NCBI GenBank assembly: GCA_003194525.1
Contig: NBIV01000287.1
Coordinates: forward strand, 1-64,000
Source: Gracilariopsis chorda
Lineage: Eukaryota > Rhodophyta > Florideophyceae > Gracilariales > Gracilariaceae
Reading direction: 5' to 3'
DNA length: 64,000 nucleotides
A model generated the notes under the pieces. That model was not told where the DNA came from and ran no database searches. It saw only the letters and a list, made by a program, of their open reading frames with translations. Shown here piece after piece: positions 10,085-21,100 of the stretch (positions within the stretch are counted from its first letter, which is position 1; every line of letters starts with the position of its first letter). A program made the position numbers and the translations under genes.

Positions 10085-11480
10085 ATTGGCATTGCACGCC
10101 TGTGTTGGTACTATCGAGCTACGAACCCATTTCTTGCCCTCTTCTAGCTAAGAAGAGGGCAAATTAAGGACTGTCGTTGTCTGGTGTCGTTTCCTCGTGC
10201 AAAATGACACTCACAAGATGCGATCTCATTTCTCTAGAACTAATCCCCTCTCGCCACTTCCACTACCACCGGCGCCATCGCAGCCTGCCCCCACCAAGCC
10301 ACCGGCGCTCGTTGCTGAGTCACCCACCAACGCCGCACTTCGCGTCGTCACGAAGCTGATCGTGTTTCACCCACCAGCATGCGCCAATTTAATCCTCGCG
10401 GGCGCCCTACCGCTCCTTGCTGCTGCCAATGTAGCTGCACCGTCCTTCTCTCCGACAACTTGCAAAAGACCGCTCCCCCACTGCAGAACCACTTTGCAGC
10501 TGGCTTGCTTGCCATCCGTGGCCTGTGTTCGCTCCCCAACTTTCGTTCCCAACTAGTCGACAGCGCTGCCTAGCCGTTTTCGCTCTCTGTCCTTGCTGCC
10601 CCACCCGGTCCAGACCTTCCTACGTCTCACCTTCCCCCCTCAGAGTGCTGCGTCGCCACAGGTTCAACTCACGCCCCCTGATGCTACCATTGTTGCTGCC
10701 ACTGGTTATTGGCTATAAAAGGGCAGAAATGCATGAACCCTCATTTTCTAAACGAATGTCTAAAACAGACAAGAGGAATAGGATGAGAGAAATATTCTTC
10801 AAGTATTGGCAGTTCAACGAAATAATCAACTAGTGAAAAAGCCAACGCACATGAAAATTATGCGCCTGAGCTATCAGATCATCCATTTTTAGAAGGATCT
10901 CCTTCACAGTGGTCGTTTTCTCAGCGTTGCAACTTAGAACGGTCTTCTCCGTTTAGAAATTCCCACGTTCTCCTAGATTTTCCTGCTCCTCCTTGCTTCA
11001 AAACTATTCTACCTCAATTTGTGTCCATATTGGTGCAAAAAAGTCTTTTGCACATCTTAAGTGAATTTGCTGTCTCGGTGTTTTGAAGACCTCACTCAAC
11101 TTGCTCACCACCACAACATATCGTGAGCTGGATCTTTGGTTTTCGTCAGGCACGTTATAAGATTATGAGTTAGCTGGTGTTGTTTTGGACTTGACGTTCG
11201 GTTTGCAATGTCGGGGTTACCACTGCTCTTTCTACCCAAGCTTGTCGTTTTTGCCTTAGTGGGGTTGTTAGCTTTAGGGTTATCATTAGTATTCTGTTAC
11301 ACAAAGTCTGAATTGCTATGGGCCTTACCAAGACTTGGAAGTTGCTTTCATCTGTTTTTCATCTTTTCGTATTGGCATTTCACGTCAATGCTGGTACTCT
11401 CGGGCTACGAATCTATTCTGATCTACTCTCCGGCAAAGAAGCGTACAAAAAGGACTGTTTTCGTCCGGTGTCGTGAAAGC
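10085..11480 (+). repeat. Diverged duplicated block, two copies
   Basis: The stretch near 10085-10205 (ATTGGCATTGCACG, then TGGTACTATCGAGCTACGAA, then AAGGACTGTCG...GGTGTCGT) recurs in the same order near 11375-11480 (ATTGGCATTTCACG, TGGTACTCTCGGGCTACGAA, AAGGACTGTTT...GGTGTCGT). Identity looks like roughly 70 percent by eye. It may be two copies of an old LTR or other repeat flanking 1.2 kb of degraded sequence. Confidence 0.4.
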
Positions 11481-11759
11481 CTGCAAGTATCTATGCTCTT
11501 TTCCCGCATTGGCTTCTACGGTGTTACACGTGGCCACCAAGTAACTTTCCACGTTCGATAGACCTTGCCGGCCGGAGACAGGGTAAGCTATCTTGCCCGA
11601 TTTTGTTCGTACGGAAGCTAACCCTTACCTAGGACTCGAGAGATGAAAGAGTTGCCAAGCACCGTTTCAAGCCGTGCTTGTTACGAAGGTTAGCTGCTAT
11701 CTATAGGGACCTTTACGATGCATAACGGCAGTTTCAAGGTGTTGCGCGGATCGTCTCTT

Positions 11760-14168
11760 CTACAACGCTGTAGTCATGTTGTTTCTCGCTATTCTGCTGT
11801 ACACTGTGGCATAGTCGGAAGCCCATTGAAGATCTTCTGCCCAGTGAGCAAGAGCATGGCGCAACTTCGTTGTTATCAATGCCGTGCTTATGTTTGCTTC
11901 TCTTCTCTTCCTTGCAAAAAGGCTTGTTATGTCTAGTTGCCTTGCAGGTGAACTCTCAGCACCTTCACAGCATCCCTTGTGGCAGGCAGTTTTCATGAGT
12001 TGCGTTTGAAGAGATATGCTGCTCTTAATTATTCCCTGCAACTTGTCAACAAATTTCCCCTTCGACTTGACTCCGCGCTTCACCTCGTGAGATTGGGGGG
12101 CTCCTGCGCTTCCCTCTGTTGCACTTTTCTTAATATCGTAAATAGACGACATATTTCCTGCGTAATACATAGTGACTCCATCTTGAGCATTTGCAAAGCA
12201 TATGACGTCAGAAAATTCGACCAAGCTTCTGATGCTTTCACTTGTAGTTGTGTCAAAGAACCTTAGAATGAGCTTCTGTCCTGCAGCACTTGACGTAACA
12301 CCGGCAGGTTCCAATCCACTGTTAATCGAAAGGAAATGGAATACAGTTTTCTTTGATGCATTGTTGGAAGTGTTTTTTGTAATAGACTCCTTGTAGGCCT
12401 CCAGAACGTATTTCAACATATGACTGACAAAGCCATTTCCAACATAAAGCAGAACAAAGGCTTCTGATTCGATTCCAAGCTTTACTCTCTCTTCCTTCCG
12501 AAAGACTTTGCGAACGAAAGCCAGTTTCTTTGTACTGCTCGCCAGAGGATGTACAACTATTCGGTCTGGAGTGAACCCGTGTTTGGCTAGCCGACTTTTC
12601 ATAGCCGACGTTGGTACTACAAGATAGTCGATATAGGATTCAAAATTTCCAAAAAATGACATAAACCCTTTTTGAATCCATTCGAGATCACCGTCATCTA
12701 CGAACGCCGCCAGTACGACGTCCTTCAGCTGCACGGATAACCATGGGACAGTTAGGTATCCTATCTGCGATCGGTCCAATAGAACAATTTTCGCATTCCG
12801 ACTTTCAATAATGTACTTGAAAAACCTTGGAGAGTCAACCAAACGCATCAGATACGGTAGAACAAAAATATCAGTTGTATAGTGCTCTAGAACTGGTCTC
12901 AAATCTGTGCTACTTGTTTTTGACGAAGTGCAGACCACGGTCACGCTACGTCCTTCCGCCACTAGCGTCCTGACAAGATCGACGTACATAACATTTTTCT
13001 CAGTAACAGAAAAGGAATCCATTACAAGCAGAATTCCTCGCTCAGATGTCAGAAAGTTTTTGAAAGAGAAAATCGATTTTATCTCCTCATCCTCAGTGAA
13101 AAGATTTGGCGCCAGAGCCGGGAATGGTGTGAGAAGGGGTTCATACTTTTGTTGAATCAGCAAAGTTGCTTTTTCATTTTCTGCGTACAAAAGTGGCCAT
13201 TTGGTTTCTCGTAAACGTGTGGGGTTTTGTCTGTACCAATGCATAACTTCTGGAACTGTCGATCCCCATTTTCCGTGGGCTGCAAGACATAACAAAAATT
13301 CCCAATCCTCCATCCCTCCATTGAATTCGCTTTCGAATTTGCAGTTACTTTCGAAGAGAGCACTTGAGCGGACAACGTATCCGTTTGTTAAAGTATTAGA
13401 GTATAAGTTCCCTGCGCCATTATGAAACCCCCGCCACCATGTATAGTTTCGCTCTCCGAATCCCGTACTGTAAAACCCACACATGTGAATGTTTGTAGAC
13501 GACTCCAACATGAGAACACATTTCTCGTATCCAGTCAGCTCGAACAGATCATCGTCATCTATGAACGCAAAGTACTTGGTTGGGTTTTTCCTAAGGTATT
13601 CCAGACCGGCTTGTCTACAGTGAGATACGCCTTCATTATCAGTGTTATTAACAATAATTATTCTTTGGTCGTCCATTTTCGCTTGCCTCAAACGATCCAA
13701 ACTTTGTACAGAATCAGAATGATCATCAACAATAACCCATCTCAGAGATCGGAGACTTTGTTCACGTATCACTGTTGCCGTCTCGTGAAACACTTCCTTG
13801 GTATTGTGGGTAGCTGTCAGAACGGTTAGAATTGGGTCACTGTCTTCTTCCCCTTGAGTATATGCCTGTTTAGCTCGCAAAGAATACTGTTGGTCTGGTC
13901 GCGATGGGCTTATGGGTGTGCGACTGTAGTCAATCTCTGAGTTTGGGATACCCAAAGAATATAAATGATCAACAATGCAACCTTTAGATTCTACCATTTT
14001 GTCTTTGGTAGGATTGTGCGCCGCTCTACGCGCCAAAATATAGACTGCGCATATAGTCCCAAACATAAGAAACGCATGTCTGATGTATCTTTCGTCACGA
14101 AAATATTGGAAACCATGTTTTCTTCGGCCCATCAACTTCAACTTCGAAGCCTGGTAGCGACTTGTCAT
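11760..14168 (-). CDS. Two-domain glycosyltransferase (GT2 + GT-B), type II membrane protein, 802 aa
   Basis: I start at ATG 14168; the frame is open 11 codons further but without ATG. An N-terminal membrane anchor (about residues 32-47, FLMFGTICAVYILA) follows a basic cytosolic stretch, the layout of a Golgi type II enzyme. Residues about 110-330 form a GT-A family 2 domain: LTVLTATHN, VIVDDHSDS (148-149 DD), a FIDDDDLF metal/donor site (204-207) and the GGMEDWEF acceptor/base motif (ED 287-288). Residues about 375-600 look like a GT-B glycosyltransferase: GILLVMDSF, VTVVCTSS, FVVP-type turns (YLVVPTSAMKSRL) and VLLYVGNGF. The C-terminal 200 residues are not recognised. Specificity cannot be read from the sequence. 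Intronless. Divergent from the pyruvyltransferase fusion gene, with 642 bp between start codons. Confidence 0.85.
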   Translation of the reverse strand: MTSRYQASKLKLMGRRKHGFQYFRDERYIRHAFLMFGTICAVYILARRAAHNPTKDKMVESKGCIVDHLYSLGIPNSEIDYSRTPISPSRPDQQYSLRAKQAYTQGEEDSDPILTVLTATHNTKEVFHETATVIREQSLRSLRWVIVDDHSDSVQSLDRLRQAKMDDQRIIIVNNTDNEGVSHCRQAGLEYLRKNPTKYFAFIDDDDLFELTGYEKCVLMLESSTNIHMCGFYSTGFGERNYTWWRGFHNGAGNLYSNTLTNGYVVRSSALFESNCKFESEFNGGMEDWEFLLCLAAHGKWGSTVPEVMHWYRQNPTRLRETKWPLLYAENEKATLLIQQKYEPLLTPFPALAPNLFTEDEEIKSIFSFKNFLTSERGILLVMDSFSVTEKNVMYVDLVRTLVAEGRSVTVVCTSSKTSSTDLRPVLEHYTTDIFVLPYLMRLVDSPRFFKYIIESRNAKIVLLDRSQIGYLTVPWLSVQLKDVVLAAFVDDGDLEWIQKGFMSFFGNFESYIDYLVVPTSAMKSRLAKHGFTPDRIVVHPLASSTKKLAFVRKVFRKEERVKLGIESEAFVLLYVGNGFVSHMLKYVLEAYKESITKNTSNNASKKTVFHFLSINSGLEPAGVTSSAAGQKLILRFFDTTTSESIRSLVEFSDVICFANAQDGVTMYYAGNMSSIYDIKKSATEGSAGAPQSHEVKRGVKSKGKFVDKLQGIIKSSISLQTQLMKTACHKGCCEGAESSPARQLDITSLFARKRREANISTALITTKLRHALAHWAEDLQWASDYATVYSRIARNNMTTAL

Positions 14169-14810
14169 TGCAGCTAATAATTTACGAAATTTCAGACTCA
14201 AACCCGTGGCGGACTACGTAGATAGGAGATTGTTGATCGTAACTGTCCCATTGTTGAAACCTTCCGGTTCGTTCACTAGACCCCTTTACAGTTTACAATT
14301 TGTCAACTTCAAAGAAATAGATATGTACTGGCCACTTAGATCATATTATATGTTTATTTTAATGAAATGGTAAATCAACATTTTAGGTTATTTAATACGG
14401 TACAGAAACCCCGCAAAGATTGTTTTAATTTAAGAACGAGGATTCAGATTGGCACTGCAAGTCAAATAATAATATCATGGTACAGTCTGTCCTGCCTTCT
14501 TATTAATCAACGTCCAGAATAAGATCATCTATTTAGATAATAACCGTTCTGACCTGTTGTCAGAGTCGGCCATCCGGCCATTTGTTTTGAATTGTGCTAT
14601 TTCCTGCCTATTTATACTGTGCCCCGTGCCAGCCTGACAGCCGCGGAGGTTTCGAGTTGAATGTTTGATTCCAATACTTTGCCGCTCTGAACTACAAAAA
14701 TTGCACTCATCTTGCGATCATTATCAAAACATTTGATACGATATCAATCCTTGGCGTATTCGCTATTGAAGAAATCTACTTCTTTGACCTATTCCTGGGA
14801 ATCCGAAAAG
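14169..14810. promoter_or_regulatory. Divergent intergenic region between two glycan genes
   Basis: The 642 bp between the ATGs of two divergently transcribed genes must hold both promoters. It is AT-rich in the middle (14290-14530). A TATTTATACTGTG stretch near 14606-14620 (plus strand) could serve the rightward gene. No other element is recognised. Shared control of the two genes is plausible but unproven. Confidence 0.5.
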
Positions 14811-17165
14811 ATGGAGAGCATTAACTCTCGGCAATCAAACTTGGGTTTAGACCCTAAAAATATTTCTGTTCTGTTTTCTCTTGGGTTTGTCTGGTGGGCC
14901 GGAAACAATCTATATGCTCTTGATGCTCATGCTCTGTTTCAAAAATTTCCGTCCAAGTTCTTGTTCGTAGATTTAGCCTTTGCACAAATCCTTCTCGGCA
15001 TAGTAATGTCTTTGACTATACCAACTGAGTCTCTTTTACTTTTCACCAAGAGTGGCAGTGATGCACTTGCAGAGCAAAAATCTGGACTTCTGACCATTCC
15101 AAACTTAAAGCGTGCGGCGTTGTTACTTGCTATTGGATTCTTTCACATTACTGGAACAGTGTTAACTAACTCGTCATACAAGCTTTTAGGTTCCACCTCT
15201 ACTCTCGTTTGGAAACTCACAGAGCCACTTGCTGCAATGGTTTTAAAGCGTTTTATTCTAGGTGAAAACACGTCCTTTCTTTCGTTTACGGGGATGGCTC
15301 TTGTGCTAGGTGGTGTTCTTCTATTTTCAAAACACACACTGGTTTTTGCCACTGCGTCACCAATCGTGATCGCTAACCTGTGTTTTCCACTCAGAAACAT
15401 CCTCACGAAGCGAGATCAAGCACAGAGCCAGTACATTAATACAAAAGAGAGGTTCCTTCTTATTCAACTATACAGTCTACCATTTTGTTTGGTCGCTTTA
15501 TTGTATAAATACATTATGGTTGGCACAGATACGGATTCTTTCCAATCCATTCTGAGTAATGCAGTGCTATTCAATTCCTACCAGTTTGCCAGCATAGCTT
15601 TGCTAGAAAGGATGGACGCACTCACGCACTCACTTGCTAATACTCTGAAGCGATTCACGGGAATCATCCTCTCAGCCATTGTCATTGGTGATTCATTTGT
15701 GACTTCTCATATCATAGCACTCATAATGGCGGCTTTGGGATTCCCAATATACGTGTTAGGGAAGGAAAGCGATGATAAAAGGAGAAAGAACATGAGGATC
15801 AAGCTGTTCTCTATTCTTAAAGTCATGGTTTTCATAATAATTGCGGCCTTCTCAGCAAGCAGTGCATTTTGGAAAGCAACAGGTATTACTAATCCAAAGC
15901 TGAGCCAGAAAGAAGACCTTGCTCTCAGAGAAAGATCTCCCTCAGAGGAATTTCGTCTTGAAACACCAATGTCAGCTGATTCAGCGTTCGCAATTCAAAG
16001 AGACTCGGCTGAATTCCAGTCAGCGCGGAAACAACATGCAATCCTCATCCTTGAGCGTTATGTTGGAAAAAAAATTTCGTACAGTTCGTACGAAGAAGCA
16101 CTAGCAGACGCTGGCGATAACCATGGGAATCTGGTGTGGGTCTATGCTGCTCTACAACGTTTGATAGACTTCTCTGGCTCACTGATTTGCGAAACAACAA
16201 AGGAGGAATGCGTCAGGAACAGTACTTTTGCTGGTCGGCGTTTTGTCCATTACAGACCAACAGCCAATTTGCTAAATACGAGGAGAGCTTTTGCATATGA
16301 CGATGTGCGTGATGTTTTACAAAGCGGTGATGTCTATCTTTACGTGGGAATAGGGATACAGTACTTGTTCAGAGATACTGTAAAATGGGATGATCTAAGC
16401 CCTGGGACAAAAATAGAAACATCGGTCGACACGGTTCAGTATCCTGCAGATACTTACATGTTTTTGAACTTAATGCAGAAACATCGCAATCCAATGCTTG
16501 TAAGAGGGGATTTCACATTAAGAACTAATCAAAATGCAGGTTATCACTACGGCGTATCAACGGGGTGCCCAAGTCTATTCATAAATCAAGCTGTACGGGC
16601 TGGTCGTTTATTGCAAAGGAAGTACGACGCTCTAAAATCGCGAGTCGGGGATCTCAGCTTAAAAATTGCTATCAACTACAAAGCAAATGCTAATATTTCA
16701 TCCTTTCTCTTGGATGTTTTGAATAGATATGAAAACAGTCTCATCTATGCGCAAGACGTGGAAGATTACGGTAAGCTTCAACAGATGGGGGTACCATTTG
16801 ACCGAACACGTCTCTTTTCGGATGTTGAGGAGTGGATGCAAAGTCTAAGTGAAATGGATGTTGCATTTGGTGTTCGCATCCACGGGAACATGGCAGCGCT
16901 AGGCACCGGGACCCCTGCACTTGTGATTGCCATGGATCATCGCGTACTCGAATTGACGGAACGAATGCGTGTGCCTTACGTGACAACTTATGACGTCCGA
17001 CTAGTCAATGGTGTTGATGTCGCAAGCTTGGTATCAGAAGTGGGGTTCAACGGAGAAGAGTTTGATCGCAATAGATGCGTGACTGCACGGCTATACGAAG
17101 AACAAATGGCAAAGTATGGAATGGAAGTACACTCTACGTTAAGACGTATATCAAGTATTTGTTGA
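14811..17165 (+). CDS. TPT-type transporter fused to polysaccharide pyruvyltransferase, 784 aa
   Basis: I start at ATG 14811; the frame is open back to 14712 without ATG. Residues about 20-355 form a multi-pass transporter of the triose-phosphate translocator/nucleotide-sugar transporter class. Seen: SLGFVWWAGNNLY in the first helix, VWKLTEP (K135) where the family has the KxxEP motif, LRNILTKRD, and SLANTLKRFTGIILSAIVIGD (K280, R281), a TPT-family signature; these Lys/Lys-Arg positions bind the substrate phosphate in the known TPT structure. Residues about 430-780 match the polysaccharide pyruvyltransferase family: GDNHGNLVWVY, MLVRGDFTLR, YGVSTGCPSLFIN, and the hallmark FGVRIHGNMAALGTGTPALVI (R689-G692). 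That family transfers pyruvate from PEP to sugars as a ketal. The fusion suggests a Golgi protein that imports PEP and uses it in the lumen. Substrate is inferred; a nucleotide-sugar carrier remains possible. A final hydrophobic helix (about 337-352) links the domains. Confidence 0.88.
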   Translation: MESINSRQSNLGLDPKNISVLFSLGFVWWAGNNLYALDAHALFQKFPSKFLFVDLAFAQILLGIVMSLTIPTESLLLFTKSGSDALAEQKSGLLTIPNLKRAALLLAIGFFHITGTVLTNSSYKLLGSTSTLVWKLTEPLAAMVLKRFILGENTSFLSFTGMALVLGGVLLFSKHTLVFATASPIVIANLCFPLRNILTKRDQAQSQYINTKERFLLIQLYSLPFCLVALLYKYIMVGTDTDSFQSILSNAVLFNSYQFASIALLERMDALTHSLANTLKRFTGIILSAIVIGDSFVTSHIIALIMAALGFPIYVLGKESDDKRRKNMRIKLFSILKVMVFIIIAAFSASSAFWKATGITNPKLSQKEDLALRERSPSEEFRLETPMSADSAFAIQRDSAEFQSARKQHAILILERYVGKKISYSSYEEALADAGDNHGNLVWVYAALQRLIDFSGSLICETTKEECVRNSTFAGRRFVHYRPTANLLNTRRAFAYDDVRDVLQSGDVYLYVGIGIQYLFRDTVKWDDLSPGTKIETSVDTVQYPADTYMFLNLMQKHRNPMLVRGDFTLRTNQNAGYHYGVSTGCPSLFINQAVRAGRLLQRKYDALKSRVGDLSLKIAINYKANANISSFLLDVLNRYENSLIYAQDVEDYGKLQQMGVPFDRTRLFSDVEEWMQSLSEMDVAFGVRIHGNMAALGTGTPALVIAMDHRVLELTERMRVPYVTTYDVRLVNGVDVASLVSEVGFNGEEFDRNRCVTARLYEEQMAKYGMEVHSTLRRISSIC

Positions 17166-18173
17166 AGGAGGCTGTGAGAGACTCCGTGCTCCCAAAATCA
17201 AACATTAAAATCAACAGCGATTGTGATGTTTGCATAGGGAGAAAGATGCGGGACCTGACCATTTTCTATTTAAAGCTATACAAAAAGGGCGTTGACCATT
17301 CTTTTTCCAAAATGAAGGTTTAGAAAAGTAGGATTTCATTTTAGATACTGATGGTTGCCAGAATTTTTCTTGGGCTTAGTTGCATTGTCGCTGCGTCGCA
17401 ATACTTGCGACCGCCGCGACGACCGCCGCGAAACCCGAAGAACATCATGGTAACTTACGTATGGTGGAGCGGAATTACCCTTCTCTCAAATCTTCGCGCT
17501 GTTTTACAGGCGGTGCATACGTATTGCACAAAAAGCAAACTTGCGTTACTCTGCGCTCTAAGATGGAAATCTTATTTCCAATAGAATTCGTAATCAACAG
17601 ACAACAATAGTTTTTATCTTCCTGCATTTTACAACAGCTCCCTGTGATAAATTTTGGATAAGACTAATGTAATCTGTAGCTCAGTTAGGATTTGTGATAT
17701 CTACCAAGTTCCTCTGTCAACTCTGTCCGGACTAGCCTTTTATATATGTGCTGCGCGTGATATCAGAAACATAAGGTGACTAGCTTTTACGGCTTTTCTA
17801 AATCTGTAGATACTGTGCACTGTAGACGTCAACATTCATTTCTACTAAGGGTAGTGAAAATTTGTGTAGCAGTTCATGCTCGTCCTCTTCTTGTTCTCGA
17901 CCAGAAGGCGTATAAAGAATTTCTTGTTTTTCAAAAGTCCGCGGAAGAACATAAGACAAAGTATAAAAATAAAACTTGTACAATAACGCAGAAAAATACG
18001 TATAAGAGAATAATTTAAGGAGATGGTTTAAGGAGATGGTTTAAGGAGATGGTTTAAGGAGATGGTTTAAAATTTTGCGTACCGCATACACCTTAATACG
18101 CACTGAACATCACTCCCTGCCAAGTCTCCTTTTCATGACCCAAAGCCGTAGAATGATTCACTCTTCTAGATAA
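17166..18173. other. Intergenic region between fusion gene and third glycan gene
   Basis: No gene recognised. AT-rich, with small open frames only, and a four-copy tandem repeat at 18017-18068 about 105 bp before the next ATG. An AATAAA-type signal (AAAAATAAAAC near 17964-17974) is present, but its use as a polyadenylation site is unproven. Confidence 0.5.
18017..18068. repeat. 13-bp tandem repeat, 4 exact copies
   Basis: The unit AAGGAGATGGTTT occurs four times head to tail with no mismatch. It ends about 105 bp upstream of the ATG of the GT2-GT32-like gene, within likely promoter distance. Confidence 0.92.
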
Positions 18174-21100
18174 ATGCATGAAAAGCAACTCTCCTACATC
18201 GGTTCATTGCCACTCTTTGTGAGACGGTTCTCATTGCTTTTAGACCGATATTTCCGGAAACATGGATGGTCTCCGACCTCGAATTATAAGTTCTTTAGAC
18301 AGCGCATATTGAAATGGAGCCGCTGTTTAGCTGCTTTGTGGATTCTGTTATACATTGGATCCCAGCTGCACGCGACAAGACACAACCCGCAGTATGCCTT
18401 TTACTATAATCCAGATATTGACTACTCGTCAAAGTTTTCGTCTGAGCGTCATTCGGTTCACGGTTCCCCAGAAGCATTGTTCACCTTCATAATACCATGT
18501 TTCAAGCAAGTAGACTTCTTGAAGCAGTCTATAGATAGTATTGCGTTCCAAAAATGGTTTCGGAAATCAAATAATAGGCTTCGTACTGATGTACAAATCA
18601 TTGTTGTCTTCGACGAGCCACAAACAGAGCAACTCATGAGCTTTTGCACAGATTATATGAACAGGATGAGCAGTAATCCATCCCGAATGCGGTTAGAGTT
18701 TAAGTTTATATTTAAAAGGAATGGGGGTCTTGCAGATGCTCGAAATGCGGGCTTTCAGCATAGCATTGGCAAATGGATTATTACTTTAGATGCAGATGAT
18801 ACGATATTGAAGAACTTCTTTCTTAAGTTCGAAAGGATTATTTCAGATCATGATATCTCTAATCAACCTCTCAGTAACGCACTAGATCATGTGAGCATCA
18901 TAGCTCCTTCTTTGCTTATTGGAAATACGGTATGGCCAAATGAAGATCTCAAGACAACAAATGTTCTGTATCAGAACTTGTTTCACTGTTCAGTCATAAT
19001 TAACAGAAGCTTCTTGGCTAGTTTCTGGGGCAAGGATAAGTACTGCCAATGGTGGCAGGAACCGTACTTTTTCTTTGGGTGGGAGGACTGGAACTTTTGG
19101 ATGCGCAGCAGACTGCACATAGAGCACGTTCTATACATCAAGCAACCGTGGGTCTTCTATTCCAACGGACAAATGCACCGACTATGCGTTGAGCACAGAG
19201 CGTATTGCCTTGCACTGTTTCGAGTTGCTAACTCCGATTTCTACAGTCAGACTAAAATATGGGAGGAAATGCGTATTCTCGTTACAGACAGCGCCGGAAG
19301 GGCGTTTGAAGCACACCCCCGGTGGAACAACACATTAGAGAAATATGGAGATTCCTTTCCAGTTCTTCTGGTTTGGGCGTCCCTATTTTCACTCCGACAG
19401 AACAAAACTCGGCAAGCTCTGAAGCAATACGTGCAACTTTTAAGTACGCACAAGGCAGATGACCATGACCTTATTGAAACATACGGGAGATTCTTACATT
19501 CACACATTATTCAGAACTCGCCGAGAACCGTACTGGAGTCTATAGTGTACCAGAAGATGAGAGAAACGCTGTTTTCTAAGGGGTCGAGAATTTTGTTCTG
19601 TGTACCAGAAGACACTCAGCCGTCAGTACTGGAACAATTCTTGCAGAGGATTCCACAACTTCAGATTCCTGAGGCTAACAATAGGGTGACAGTCATGGTT
19701 CAGAATCAGTCTCACTCTTCGCCAGGGCCATCTTATCGAGTTGATATATATGACTTGGACGTGAATTCAGAAGCTATAGAGAGGAAAGTATCGATTTCGC
19801 TCAGCGAGTTTGGAGCTTTGTTTTCTATCCTTCACACATCCCGAGTAGGCTTCGTCAGTACAAGCATGACTCGCATTTTACTCGAAAACAGAAAGGAGAA
19901 TTTCATTCCAGACAATGAGATATATCGCATATCCAAGGGGCAATGGGTTAAATTTGGTTCAGACGATCTTATTGTAGGGTGGAAAGCACGAACAATGATG
20001 CGAGCTTTGGCTCTAAGCCGTAAAGAAATTCCAAAAGCTGAATTACTGAATTATATACAGCATGACAGTTGTAGCGATCTCTTTGGAAACAGAATAGACA
20101 CCAATTTTTGTCATTCTTTGCTCATTTTGTACGACGCTCATGATTATTCCATACCCGAGATCATCGAAGCAGTTCTCTCGATTTCCACGCATGTACCGAA
20201 AACAGGCATCTTCTTTGAAAAGGAGCACTTCCAAAACGAATATGGACCTCTAGTAAGACACAGACGAATATTGAGAGCATTCGTTAACAGCGGGTTCGTG
20301 CCGAGGCAGAAACTATCTGAACTCCGTATCAGTCCTTTAGAAAATGTATTCTTCTGGTGGACTTCAATGCTTCTCGTTGAACAATCTTTCGACTTTGAAA
20401 AAAGGGTACTTGAATCGCGAACAAATTCTATTCATAAATTTCTTTCGAGAAATGCTTGGACAAAAACAGAATCATGTAGCGAAAAATTCGTAAGCAGAAG
20501 ACCCCAAGGGGAGCTAATACATTTTGCGTTTTCAGCTCCTGTCAGTGATGATCTGAAAATGTTTTCAATCACTGCCGTTGGAAGCGCTCTGCACTTTCAT
20601 TCAAAAGCGCGTTTGATGGTCCATACAGATTCTGTTGAGATTCGGGAAGCCGTTAGAGCAGCTTTAAATCATGAGCACAGGAAAAGAGTTATCTTCTCCC
20701 CAATATGCGATACATTTCTCTCTTCACTTCATCCCTCGAAGTCCATTCAAGAGTTTATCCATAATCACGAGCATCATGATTTGTTTGCTTCTCATAGAAA
20801 ACACTTGTATAAGTATCTGGTTCTCTACTTTTTGGGTGGGCTCTATGCTGACGAGGGTGTTATATTCTTAAAGAGCAGTACGGCTCTTCGTAATTTCGTT
20901 GTCGGAGAATCTCTTAAAAATGTGAAGGGAACAATCATGAAATTCGACCGGTGGCATAAGTTCAGTGCTGACTTGTTGGACAGCTTTCAAGATCTTTTGG
21001 TACTAAACGATACCAATGGAGCTGGAAGTACCCTTCTGCATACTTTCCTAGAAACTGGGAGCACCTCTGTTCGCCTTCTACCCCCGAGAAGCTTCTATCC

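Larger units (their letters stand above)
8718..11759. other. Intergenic region with short repeats, no gene recognised
   Basis: About 3 kb without a convincing gene. The stretch 9240-10700 is pyrimidine-rich on the plus strand with many short Pro/Ser/Arg-rich open frames that look like composition effects. It holds two inverted repeats (9160-9230 and 9632-9665), a near-direct repeat (9855-9882 and 9921-9948, sharing CTAAGGTTTTG), and two diverged blocks about 1.3 kb apart (near 10085-10205 and 11375-11480). It could contain an unrecognised non-autonomous element or the 3' flank of the glycosyltransferase gene. Confidence 0.5.

Noticed and set aside
9240..10640. Many overlapping open frames of 60-145 codons on both strands
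   Set aside because: They are Pro/Ser/Arg-rich, overlap in several frames and follow the skewed base composition; no family motif, so not called as genes.
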